Shown here: piece after piece, positions 1 to 5,458 of the stretch
Layout: each line of letters opens with the position of its first letter
Numbering within the stretch: the first letter of the stretch is position 1
Notes under the pieces: generated by a model
What the model was told of the DNA's origin: nothing
The model's input: only the letters and a program-made list of their open reading frames with translations
The model's database searches: none
Program-made: the position numbers and the translations under genes
Assembly (NCBI GenBank): GCA_902373595.1
Contig: CABKMX010000045.1
Coordinates: 1-7,806 of the forward strand
DNA: 7,806 nt
Direction of reading: 5' to 3'
Origin: an uncultured Christensenellaceae bacterium
GTDB lineage: Bacteria; Bacillota; Clostridia; Christensenellales; UBA3700

Positions 1-432
1 GCACTTGACCGCAGTCCCGGCTTCGGCAAGCAAATCCACGCCTTGGTGGGTTGCCCAATGCCCCTGCGTGGGGTTGAACACCAATTCGGCGTCCGAATAG
101 CCGATGTCAATCGTATATTCCTCCAAAATGCCGTCGAGAGTGAACGTCTTCACCGGTTGAGGCTTTTGCTCGTCGTCGCCGTCGCTGTCGTTGTCGTCAT
201 CGTCGTCGACCACGGGCGGATCTTTGTCCTCGTCGGCGTCGTCATCGTCGTCGCCGGGCACGACCACCGTCGGCGTGTCGGTCGGATCGTCCTCCGTCCC
301 CGTCACCGCCGCGACCGTGATGATCACGCCGATTGCGAGTACGCAGACAATCATCAACACAAAGTAGATGTTGCGTTTGAAGAAGGCGGCGACTTTGCTC
401 GCGGACCCTCCTTCCTGTCTTTCTCTTTTCAT
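1..432 (-). CDS. spoIIQ: SpoIIQ-like M23/LytM-family membrane protein (5' part only)
   Basis: Only the first 144 codons are in the window; the gene continues past position 1. The start is the ATG at 430-432, preceded by GGAGGT at 437-442. The N-terminus is basic and cytoplasmic, with one membrane segment at about residues 22-43. A linker at residues 61-88 has 17 Asp and 2 Glu in 28 positions. The start of an M23 domain follows: W126, then the HxGxD motif with H129 and D133, then AEAGTAV. In M23 enzymes this His and Asp bind zinc; the remaining ligands are off the edge, so activity cannot be judged. In sporulating Bacillota, SpoIIQ is made in the forespore under SigF and joins SpoIIIAH in the channel across the engulfment space. 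Membrane topology, the H-x-G-V-D motif and the forespore-like promoter at 592-621 support this role. M23 membership is firm. The specific SpoIIQ name is an inference, since other anchored M23 peptidases share the fold. Confidence 0.75.
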   Translation of the reverse strand, partial: MKRERQEGGSASKVAAFFKRNIYFVLMIVCVLAIGVIITVAAVTGTEDDPTDTPTVVVPGDDDDDADEDKDPPVVDDDDDNDSDGDDEQKPQPVKTFTLDGILEEYTIDIGYSDAELVFNPTQGHWATHQGVDLLAEAGTAVKC

Positions 433-497
433 AGATACCTCCGAAATGTTTGGCTGTCGCCTCGATTGCTATGTATTTTTGACATTCTCCGCCGCGT

Positions 498-572
498 TTA
501 TACTCCCAAGCCCGGGAACAATACCGCCGCGGCAAGCAGCGCCCCGAAGAGCAGCATCGCAAACCGTTTCAT
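498..572 (-). CDS. 24-residue hydrophobic peptide upstream of the M23 gene
   Basis: The ATG at 570-572 has an excellent Shine-Dalgarno, GGAGGT at 577-582, and the frame closes at TAA 498-500. The peptide starts MKRFAMLLFGALLAAAVLF and ends PGLGV: a basic N-terminus followed by a membrane-spanning or signal-like stretch and no soluble domain. It lies about 65 bases before the M23 start and is probably co-transcribed from the promoter at 592-621. The start resembles the signal-anchor of SpoIID (from memory, B. subtilis SpoIID begins MKQFAITL), and spoIID usually precedes spoIIQ in Clostridia. It may therefore be a remnant of spoIID cut down to its signal segment, or a genuine small membrane protein, or a translated leader. 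The strong ribosome binding site argues that it is translated. No function is claimed. Confidence 0.55.
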   Translation of the reverse strand: MKRFAMLLFGALLAAAVLFPGLGV

Positions 573-591
573 ATTCACCTCCGTCGCGTAC

Positions 592-621
592 TATTGTCGA
601 CAGCATGCGGTGCGTTTATAC
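592..621 (-). promoter_or_regulatory. Forespore sigma (SigF/SigG)-like promoter
   Basis: Read leftward, GTATA (617-621) is followed after 15 bases by GTCGACAATA (592-601). The SigF/SigG consensus is roughly GYATA, 15-16 bases, GGnnAnAnTR; this site departs only at the second position of the -10 box (T for G). Transcription would start near 585, a few bases before the Shine-Dalgarno of the small peptide. The site fits a SpoIIQ-type gene, which is under SigF in known spore formers. No SigA-type promoter was seen on this strand in the gap. The call rests on one consensus match. Confidence 0.6.
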
Positions 622-623
622 CA

Positions 624-652
624 TTGACTTGCAAAGCGCGTTGTGATATCAT
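624..652 (+). promoter_or_regulatory. SigA-type promoter of hisC
   Basis: TTGACT (624-629) and TATCAT (647-652) are separated by 17 bases, and TGA directly before the -10 gives an extended -10 element. The predicted start near 659 falls on the hisC ribosome binding site (AGAGGT, 659-664), so the 5' untranslated region would be only about 10 bases. The -35 box abuts the -35 of the leftward forespore-like promoter with a 2-base gap. Confidence 0.8.
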
Positions 653-668
653 TTGAAAAGAGGTAATC

Positions 669-1742
669 ATGAACTACTTGTCACGTCATTGCAGATCGAT
701 CAGCCCCTATACCGCCGGCGAACAGCCGCGCGATAAGTCGTACGTCAAACTCAATACCAACGAGTGCCCATATCCGCCCTCGCCCGCGGTCGAGAGAGTG
801 CTGCGCGAATACGCGACGGGCGACCTTCGACTGTATCCCGACCCCGATTGCACCGAATTGAGAGGCGTAATCGCCTCAAAGTACGGACTCAAACCGCAAA
901 ACGTCTTTGTCGGCAACGGCAGCGACGAAGTGCTCGCGCTGTGCTTCCCCGCCTTCTTCGACGAGGGAGACGCGGTCGCGTTCGCCGATGTCACCTATAC
1001 CTTCTACAAGGTGTGGGCGCATGCGTTCGGAGTCAAGGCGCACATCGTCCCCGTCGACAAAGAGCTCAAGATCGATCCGAAGGACTATCTTGACCTGCCC
1101 GACAAGGTCACGGGCATCATCATCTGCAACCCCAACGCGCCGACCGGTATGCCCGTGCCGCGCGCCGACATCGTGCGCATCGCCGAGCAAAACAGCGAAC
1201 GCGTCGTCATCATCGACGAGGCGTATTGCGACTTTTCGCAAGAGAGCATGATCGGCATGCTGAACGAACTGCCCAACCTCGTGATTGTCAAGACTCTGAG
1301 CAAGGCATACGCGCTCGCCGGAGCGCGCTGCGGATTCGCGCTCGCTTCCCCCGAGATTGTGGACGGCTTGAACACAATCAAGAACTCGTTCAACTCCTAC
1401 ACCGTCAACGCGCTCACCCAAAAACTCGCCTCCGCCGCGCTTGCGGACGCGCCGTATTATGCGAACGTCATCGACCAGATTTCAAAGGAACGCGAGGTCG
1501 TCTCGGACGCGCTGCGCGCGCTCGGCTTCACCGTGCTGCCGTCAAGGACGAACTTCGTCTTTGCGTCGCACAAGACGGTGCCGGCAAGCGAAATCTACTT
1601 CGCCCTCAAAGAGGAAGGCGTGCTGGTGCGCCACTTCAAAAAGGAACGAATCGACAACTTCGTCCGCATCACAATCGGCACTCGCGAGGACACGAAAGCG
1701 CTTCTGGACAAGGTCTCAAAGGTGGTCAAAAACAGATCTTGA
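669..1742 (+). CDS. hisC: Histidinol-phosphate aminotransferase family (HisC)
   Basis: This 357-residue fold-type I PLP aminotransferase has the usual HisC length. It would catalyse the glutamate-dependent amination of imidazole-acetol phosphate to histidinol phosphate in the cytoplasm. Landmarks in order are the N-terminal LNTNECPYPPSP (28-39), the PLP phosphate-binding GNGSDE (82-87), NPNAPTG (154-160), D183 and Y186 in IIDEAYCDF, the Schiff-base lysine K212 in TLSKAYALAGARCGFA, R220, and the substrate-carboxylate arginine R332 in FVRITIGT. The start ATG follows AAGAGGT at the right spacing. No other histidine gene is nearby; a terminator follows at once, and the upstream neighbour is a divergent sporulation-type unit. 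An orphan HisC-like enzyme may instead use aromatic amino acids or another phosphorylated substrate. The family call is secure, the substrate less so. Confidence 0.9.
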   Translation: MNYLSRHCRSISPYTAGEQPRDKSYVKLNTNECPYPPSPAVERVLREYATGDLRLYPDPDCTELRGVIASKYGLKPQNVFVGNGSDEVLALCFPAFFDEGDAVAFADVTYTFYKVWAHAFGVKAHIVPVDKELKIDPKDYLDLPDKVTGIIICNPNAPTGMPVPRADIVRIAEQNSERVVIIDEAYCDFSQESMIGMLNELPNLVIVKTLSKAYALAGARCGFALASPEIVDGLNTIKNSFNSYTVNALTQKLASAALADAPYYANVIDQISKEREVVSDALRALGFTVLPSRTNFVFASHKTVPASEIYFALKEEGVLVRHFKKERIDNFVRITIGTREDTKALLDKVSKVVKNRS

Positions 1743-1773
1743 ATTTTGGTACCCGTGTCGATAAGACATATTT

Positions 1774-1803
1774 ACGCCGCTCGCCGAGCGGCGTTTTCGT
1801 TTT
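1774..1803 (+). terminator. Rho-independent terminator of hisC
   Basis: CGCCGCTC (1775-1782) pairs perfectly with GAGCGGCG (1786-1793) around a 3-base loop. A1774-T1794 can extend the stem, and TTTTCGTTTT follows. It lies about 30 bases after the hisC stop and separates hisC from the next gene. Confidence 0.9.
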
Positions 1804-1836
1804 GCGCAAAATACCTCTCTTTCGACAAATCTTTCA

Positions 1837-1865
1837 TTCATTCGCGCGCATATGCGCGCTATAAT
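1837..1865 (+). promoter_or_regulatory. Promoter of the G1PDH-like gene, giving a leaderless transcript
   Basis: TATAAT (1860-1865) is a perfect -10 box. The best -35 at 17-base spacing is TTCATT (1837-1842), which matches TTGACA at three positions and is weak. The expected start, seven bases past the -10, is the A of the ATG at 1872, and no Shine-Dalgarno is present (only CGAGAT lies between). A weak -35 with a palindromic spacer suggests a regulated promoter. Confidence 0.65.
1844..1859. promoter_or_regulatory. 16-bp perfect palindrome filling the promoter spacer (candidate operator)
   Basis: GCGCGCATATGCGCGC is identical to its reverse complement. It runs from one base after the -35 hexamer to the base just before TATAAT. 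A dimeric regulator bound here would contact the promoter between its two boxes, as MerR-type activators and many repressors do. No regulator gene is adjacent. GC-alternating sequence can also be palindromic by chance, so the role is an inference. Confidence 0.45.
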
Positions 1866-1871
1866 CGAGAT

Positions 1872-3119
1872 ATGGAATTGTTTGTTGAATCGGATGACAA
1901 AACGCCGCTTTCGATAGGCGGCAAGGCGGCATACACCGCGCAGGTGATTGTCGACGACGAGGGGGTGAAATGCCTGCCCGACGCGCTTGAACGCATATTG
2001 CCGCTAGGGCATGTCGCGCTGTGCTTCGACGACAGCGTAAAGGACATCGGCGAAGTCGCCGCGGACGTAGTGCGGCGCGCCGGATATTCGACGGAATGTG
2101 CGGCTTTGGACAAACTTGCCAAGCTGCGCGAAGACGCGCGTCTGCTGATCTCCATCGGCGGAGGCGGAGCGGCAAATGCGGTAAAACTCGAGGCGAGCAA
2201 ACGCGGCGTCGAGTGGGTGCACTTGATGACTTGCGCGTCCACGGACAGCGCGCTCTATCCGTACGCCGAACTCTTTGCGGACGGCAGGCGAAAGGTCGTA
2301 CCCTGCACTCCTCCCTCCGCGGTCGTAATCGACGAGGGCGCGCTGAAGACATCGCCGAAGAGGTGCACCGCCGCAGGCTACGGCACGCTGTTTTCCAAGC
2401 TTATGACGCTCTTTTCGCTGCGCGCGGACGCGATGAGCGAAGGCATGCATCACCCCGCCGAAGAGGCGCTTGCGGAGTGTCTGAACTCCTATTTTTCCGA
2501 GTCGTCCGCCGAGCACCCCGCAGTGAGAACTGCGCGGACGCTGGTCAAGACAGGGCTGATTGCCGAATGCGTCCCCGTCGACTTTTTGCAGCGTGAAGAA
2601 TATCACGCCTCCCTCGCCCTGTCCGCATACCGCCGTCGCGAGAGGCTGATCGGCGAGGACGCTATGCTCGCGACGATTGCGATTGCGAGCATATACGGCG
2701 CATATTTTGCGCATGCGCCGAGCGACCTGTTCGTGCCGTGCGGCTATTGCGAAGATCTGCGTATGCTCGCCAAACTGTGCGGACTCGACATGCTGACGTC
2801 GATACTCGACTTCAAACGCGGCGACAAATGCGCGCGCAAACTGTTCGTCGCCCGTGAATACCGCAACGAGTGGGCGGCGCTGCTGTCCGACACTTTCGGT
2901 CCTCTCGCCGCTCGGGCGCGCGCGTTCAGACGGCTGTACGGGGACGCCGGTTTTTGGCTCGGAGGCTACGTCTCTCCCGACGCGCTGATCGGGCTGACCG
3001 CCCTGTCCGCTGCGACGCTCGAGGACGACAGCTTGCTTCGCGCGCTAAAGCAATCGGGGCTTTTGGACGCGGCAAAATTGAAAGCGCCGCTCGAGCGGCT
3101 TCACCTCGAGACGGCATAA
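1872..3119 (+). CDS. Diverged glycerol-1-phosphate dehydrogenase (AraM/EgsA)-like protein
   Basis: The 415-residue product fits the dehydroquinate synthase/iron-alcohol-dehydrogenase superfamily, closest by eye to AraM-type glycerol-1-phosphate dehydrogenases. The glycine-rich nucleotide loop is ISIGGGGAANAVK (93-105). TCASTDSALYPYAELFADGRRKVVP (120-144) corresponds to the family's T-A-S-M-D-G region, and SPKRCTAAGYGTLFSK (161-176) to AP-x-R-x-x-x-A-GFGDxLGK. Several key residues differ. N102 stands where the loop Asp is expected. T172 stands where the metal-binding Asp of GFGD is expected. RLIGEDAM (258-265) lacks the His of the usual HG-x-x-V motif; H245 in EEYHAS may keep one ligand. Activity may be lost or changed. 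ATG 1872 was chosen because it starts at the predicted transcription start. An in-frame ATG at 1746 would need to read through the hisC terminator. Family confidence is moderate; substrate is unknown. Confidence 0.7.
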   Translation: MELFVESDDKTPLSIGGKAAYTAQVIVDDEGVKCLPDALERILPLGHVALCFDDSVKDIGEVAADVVRRAGYSTECAALDKLAKLREDARLLISIGGGGAANAVKLEASKRGVEWVHLMTCASTDSALYPYAELFADGRRKVVPCTPPSAVVIDEGALKTSPKRCTAAGYGTLFSKLMTLFSLRADAMSEGMHHPAEEALAECLNSYFSESSAEHPAVRTARTLVKTGLIAECVPVDFLQREEYHASLALSAYRRRERLIGEDAMLATIAIASIYGAYFAHAPSDLFVPCGYCEDLRMLAKLCGLDMLTSILDFKRGDKCARKLFVAREYRNEWAALLSDTFGPLAARARAFRRLYGDAGFWLGGYVSPDALIGLTALSAATLEDDSLLRALKQSGLLDAAKLKAPLERLHLETA

Positions 3120-3153
3120 AAAAACGGACGCCCGAAAGCGTCCGTATTTTTTT
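3118..3153. terminator. Bidirectional terminator between convergent genes
   Basis: ACGGACGC (3124-3131) pairs with GCGTCCGT (3138-3145) around the loop CCGAAA. Seven A residues (3118-3124) precede it and seven T residues (3147-3153) follow, so it serves both the rightward gene ending at 3119, whose stop codon overlaps the A-tract, and leftward rplL ending at 3167. It marks the 3' end of the rplJL unit. Confidence 0.92.
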
Positions 3154-3166
3154 GAGCCTGCGGAAA

Positions 3167-3538
3167 TTACTTGAGCTCGGTTTCGGCACCGGCTTCTTTG
3201 AATTTCTTCTCCATCTCCTCGGCAGCCTCTTTTGCAACGGCTTCCTTGATCTTGCTGGGAGCGCCGTCGACGAGGTCCTTCGCCTCTTTGAGTCCGAGAC
3301 CGGTGATCTCTCTGACGACCTTGATGACCGCGATCTTGTTGGGACCGACGCTCTTGAGGTAGACGTCGAACTCGGTCTTCTCTTCAGCCGCGGGAGCAGC
3401 TGCACCTGCAGCGGGAGCCGCAACCGCCATAGCCGCGGCGCTGACGCCGAATTCCGTCTCGATCGCCTTGACGAGGTCGTTGAGCTCGAGAACGGTCATG
3501 CCTTTGATTTCTTCGATTATCTTTGCGATATCTGCCAT
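3167..3538 (-). CDS. rplL: 50S ribosomal protein L7/L12
   Basis: The 123-residue product has the full L7/L12 layout. An N-terminal dimerisation and L10-binding helical domain (about 1-32) is followed by an Ala-rich flexible hinge (about 33-52) and the C-terminal factor-binding domain (about 54-123). The last contains [27 protein letters not shown] (68-94), the surface that recruits elongation factors Tu and G to the ribosomal stalk. The start ATG follows GGAGG at 3548-3552. The gene lies 36 bases after rplJ with no terminator or clear promoter between them, so both are transcribed from 4218-4246. It is last in its unit; rpoB is not next to it. Confidence 0.98.
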   Translation of the reverse strand: MADIAKIIEEIKGMTVLELNDLVKAIETEFGVSAAAMAVAAPAAGAAAPAAEEKTEFDVYLKSVGPNKIAVIKVVREITGLGLKEAKDLVDGAPSKIKEAVAKEAAEEMEKKFKEAGAETELK

Positions 3539-3574
3539 TGTTGGTTTCCTCCGTAAATTGCGTTATTTTGATGA

Positions 3575-4084
3575 TTATTGATTCTTTTCCGCGATCTGCT
3601 GAAGCGCCCTTGCGAGTCCGCTGATGGGGCTTTGAAGCAAACCGAGCAACTGCGCAAGCAATACCTCTTTGGACGGGATTGCCGCGAGTTTTTCAACCGT
3701 TGCCGCATCGATGTAAGCGCCGTCCATAAGACCGCACTTGACCTCGAGCGCTTTGACCGTCTTCGCGTTTTCGCTGACCACCTTCGCCGCGGCGAGAGGA
3801 TCGCCGTATGCGAACGCAATCGCGGTCGGACCTTCGAGATGTCCCTCGAAACCGCCGATGTTCAGCTCGCTCAACGCGCGCAGCACGAGACGGTTTTTGA
3901 GAACGCGATACTCGACGTCGTTTTTGCGGAAATCGGAACGCAGCTTGGTGTCGTCCGCAACGGAAATGCCCTTGTAGTCGACGACAACGAAAGCGCCGCA
4001 CTTGCCGATCTTCTCTTTGATCTCTTCGATCTGAGCAGCCTTTTGCAGTTTGGCTTCCGACATCTTTGTCTCTTTCTCTGCCAT
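3575..4084 (-). CDS. rplJ: 50S ribosomal protein L10
   Basis: This 169-residue stalk-base protein binds 23S rRNA and carries the L7/L12 dimers. Visible family features are DYKGI (36-40), VLKNRLVLRAL (61-71), EGPTAIAF (84-91) and a long amphipathic C-terminal helix from about 139 to 167 (SKEVLLAQLLGLLQSPISGLARALQQ) that holds L7/L12. The ATG at 4082-4084 follows GGAGGT at 4089-4094 with four bases between. A second ATG at codon 8 has no comparable site, so the longer form is preferred. The long structured leader before it is the classic place for autoregulation by the L10-L12 complex. Confidence 0.97.
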   Translation of the reverse strand: MAEKETKMSEAKLQKAAQIEEIKEKIGKCGAFVVVDYKGISVADDTKLRSDFRKNDVEYRVLKNRLVLRALSELNIGGFEGHLEGPTAIAFAYGDPLAAAKVVSENAKTVKALEVKCGLMDGAYIDAATVEKLAAIPSKEVLLAQLLGLLQSPISGLARALQQIAEKNQ

Positions 4085-4211
4085 TGTTACCTCCGTAAAA
4101 ATTCCCTCCGTGCACAGACACGGAGGGACATGGTGAGCTTGTCATATGTCTTCCGCCTCGGCAAGATTTACGCTTTCGCACTTGCTGTCTGTGGCTTCGG
4201 GTGATGTTTGC
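4085..4211 (-). ncRNA. L10 leader: autoregulatory 5' untranslated RNA of rplJL
   Basis: The leader is about 127 bases long, from the predicted start near 4211 to the rplJ start. Read leftward it contains ACAGCAAG and later AAATCTTGCCGAGGC. GCAAG (4181-4185) pairs with CTTGC (4161-4165), enclosing a small GC-GAAA-GC hairpin and an asymmetric loop of the kind expected for the kink-turn that binds L10(L12). An intrinsic terminator (4097-4128) lies just before the Shine-Dalgarno. In Bacillota, excess L10-L12 binds such leaders and lowers rplJL expression, probably by favouring termination. Position, promoter and motif pattern agree with the L10_leader family as I remember it. Confidence 0.8.
4097..4128 (-). 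terminator. Attenuator terminator inside the rplJ leader
   Basis: Read leftward, TCCCTCCGTG pairs with CACGGAGGGA (arms 4119-4128 and 4103-4112): a 10-bp stem with a 6-base loop, followed by AATTTTT. It ends two bases before the rplJ Shine-Dalgarno, so it must be avoided for rplJL to be expressed. The loop and upper stem can pair instead with an upstream leader segment (4186-4193). Confidence 0.85.
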
Positions 4212-4217
4212 TTTGTA

Positions 4218-4246
4218 AGTATATCACCTCATCGGCGATATGTCAA
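4218..4246 (-). promoter_or_regulatory. SigA-type promoter of rplJL
   Basis: TTGACA (4241-4246) and TATACT (4218-4223) are separated by exactly 17 bases. The -35 box begins five bases after the rplA stop codon, so rplJL can be transcribed apart from the upstream L11-L1 unit, with possible read-through since no terminator separates them. Start is predicted near 4211. Confidence 0.92.
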
Positions 4247-4251
4247 CGATT

Positions 4252-4938
4252 TTACGCCTTGATCGCAACTTTTACGCCGGGACCCATCGTGCTCGCAACG
4301 GTGATGCTGCGAACGTATTGTCCCTTTGCCGCTGCCGGCTTAGCCTTGAGGATCGCATCGTAAAGAGCGTTGAAGTTCTCGGTCAACTTCTCCGCGCCGA
4401 ACGACTTCTTGCCAATCGCGACGTGGATGATGTTGGTCTTGTCGAGTCTGTATTCGACCTTACCGGCTTTGATTTCGCCGACGGCCTTGGTGACGTCCAT
4501 CGTGACGGTGCCGGACTTGGGATTCGGCATCAAGCCCTTGGGGCCGAGCAGCTTACCGATGCGGCCGACCAAACCCATCATGTCGGGAGTGGTGACGCAG
4601 ACGTCGAAGTCGAACCAATTCTCGTTCTTGATCTTGTTGATCATGTCCTCGCCGCCGACATAATCGGCGCCCGCCGCCTGAGCCTCGTCCGCCTTGACGC
4701 CCTTGGCGATGACCAAGACCTTGAGAGTCTTGCCGGTGCCATGGGGCAAAACGATGACGCCTCTGACCTGCTGGTCGGCGTGACGGGAGTCGACGCCCAA
4801 CTTGATGTGAGCCTCGACGGACTCGTCAAACTTCGCGGTAGCGGTCTCGACGACCGTCTTCATCGCCTCGGCGACGTCGTAGGCCTTGCCGCTCTCGACG
4901 GCTGCTGCCGCCGCAACGTATCTCTTACCTTTTTTCAT
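4252..4938 (-). CDS. rplA: 50S ribosomal protein L1
   Basis: The product of 228 residues matches the usual bacterial L1 length. It binds the 23S rRNA L1 stalk and helps release deacylated tRNA from the E site; in many bacteria it also represses its own operon by binding mRNA. Evidence includes [20 protein letters not shown] (51-70) and the L1 signature [19 protein letters not shown] (128-146), both intact. The start follows the rplK stop by 11 bases, and its Shine-Dalgarno (GGAGG) lies in that gap, so translation is probably coupled to rplK. Confidence 0.98.
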   Translation of the reverse strand: MKKGKRYVAAAAAVESGKAYDVAEAMKTVVETATAKFDESVEAHIKLGVDSRHADQQVRGVIVLPHGTGKTLKVLVIAKGVKADEAQAAGADYVGGEDMINKIKNENWFDFDVCVTTPDMMGLVGRIGKLLGPKGLMPNPKSGTVTMDVTKAVGEIKAGKVEYRLDKTNIIHVAIGKKSFGAEKLTENFNALYDAILKAKPAAAKGQYVRSITVASTMGPGVKVAIKA

Positions 4939-4949
4939 ATCCGTCCTCC

Positions 4950-5375
4950 TCAGTCAACAACGGTCACGCCCATGCTGCGAGCGGTGCCTTTGATCATAGC
5001 CATCGCCGCTTCGACGCTGCCTGCGTTGAGGTCGGGCATCTTGAGCTCGGCAATCTCTTTGACCTGCGCCATCGTGATTGTGGCGACTTTTTCTTTGTTG
5101 GGCTTGGCGCTGCCGCTCTCAATCTTGCAAGCACGCTTGATCAAGACGGGCGCCGGAGGAGTCTTGAGGACGAAGGTGAAGGACCTGTCCGCATAGATGG
5201 TCATGACGACCGGGATGACGAGCCCTGCCTGGTCCTTGGTCTTCTCGTTGAATTCCTTGGTGAAACCGGGAATGTTGATGCCGTGCGGACCCAACGTGGA
5301 GCCGACCGGAGGTCCCGGAGTTGCTTTGCCGGCGGGAAGTTGAAGTTTGACCACCGCCGCGATCTTCTTTGCCAT
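4950..5375 (-). CDS. rplK: 50S ribosomal protein L11
   Basis: The product is 141 residues, the normal length. L11 sits at the base of the ribosomal stalk in the GTPase-associated centre; it takes part in factor-dependent GTP hydrolysis and is the target region of thiopeptide antibiotics. Landmarks are [20 protein letters not shown] (11-30) with the conserved Pro-rich loop, [16 protein letters not shown] (31-46), the linker [12 protein letters not shown] (71-82) and the C-terminal rRNA-binding domain including [31 protein letters not shown] stands shortly before the ATG. It lies 83 bases after nusG, and that gap holds two hairpins but no convincing promoter. Confidence 0.98.
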   Translation of the reverse strand: MAKKIAAVVKLQLPAGKATPGPPVGSTLGPHGINIPGFTKEFNEKTKDQAGLVIPVVMTIYADRSFTFVLKTPPAPVLIKRACKIESGSAKPNKEKVATITMAQVKEIAELKMPDLNAGSVEAAMAMIKGTARSMGVTVVD

Positions 5376-5406
5376 AGTTGCCTCCTATTGCAATCGTGGT
5401 ATTAAC

Positions 5407-5452
5407 GAGCCGCAATGAGTGTATTTTGCGACTCTCCCAACCCCTTTCGGGG
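5407..5452 (-). other. Two RNA hairpins in the nusG-rplK gap
   Basis: Read leftward, CCCC-GAAA-GGGG (5441-5452) is a short GNRA-capped hairpin. It is followed by GAGTCGCAA pairing with TTGCGGCTC (arms 5426-5434 and 5407-5415), nine pairs with one G-U around a 10-base loop. Neither is followed by a T-run, so these are not intrinsic terminators. The position before rplK is where L1 autoregulatory sites occur in other bacteria. An L1-binding role is possible but I cannot match the binding motif. They could also stabilise or process the mRNA. Confidence 0.5.
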
Positions 5453-5458
5453 CAATTG

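Noticed and set aside
43..627. A 194-codon rightward ORF with Val-rich runs
   Set aside because: It is the antisense of the GAC/GAT-rich linker of the leftward M23 gene, which has a good start, ribosome binding site, membrane segment and HxGxD motif.
876..1421. Long antisense ORF inside hisC, and similar long ORFs opposite rplJ, rplA, nusG and the SDR gene
   Set aside because: High GC content gives long open shadow frames; their translations are Arg- or Ala-rich with no motif, and the opposite strand has clear conserved genes.
1746..1871. N-terminal extension of the G1PDH-like protein to ATG 1746
   Set aside because: It would be translated through the hisC terminator and lies upstream of the TATAAT promoter; the added residues are unlike the family and no Shine-Dalgarno precedes it.
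3124..3145. Shared CGGACGC/GCGTCCG arms between the terminator here and the inverted repeat at 6560-6625
   Set aside because: The shared core is only seven bases in GC-rich sequence and the spacings differ; coincidence is sufficient.
3693..4181. Leftward 162-codon ORF through the rplJ leader into rplJ
   Set aside because: It is out of frame with rplJ, runs through the leader terminator, and encodes low-complexity Arg-rich sequence.
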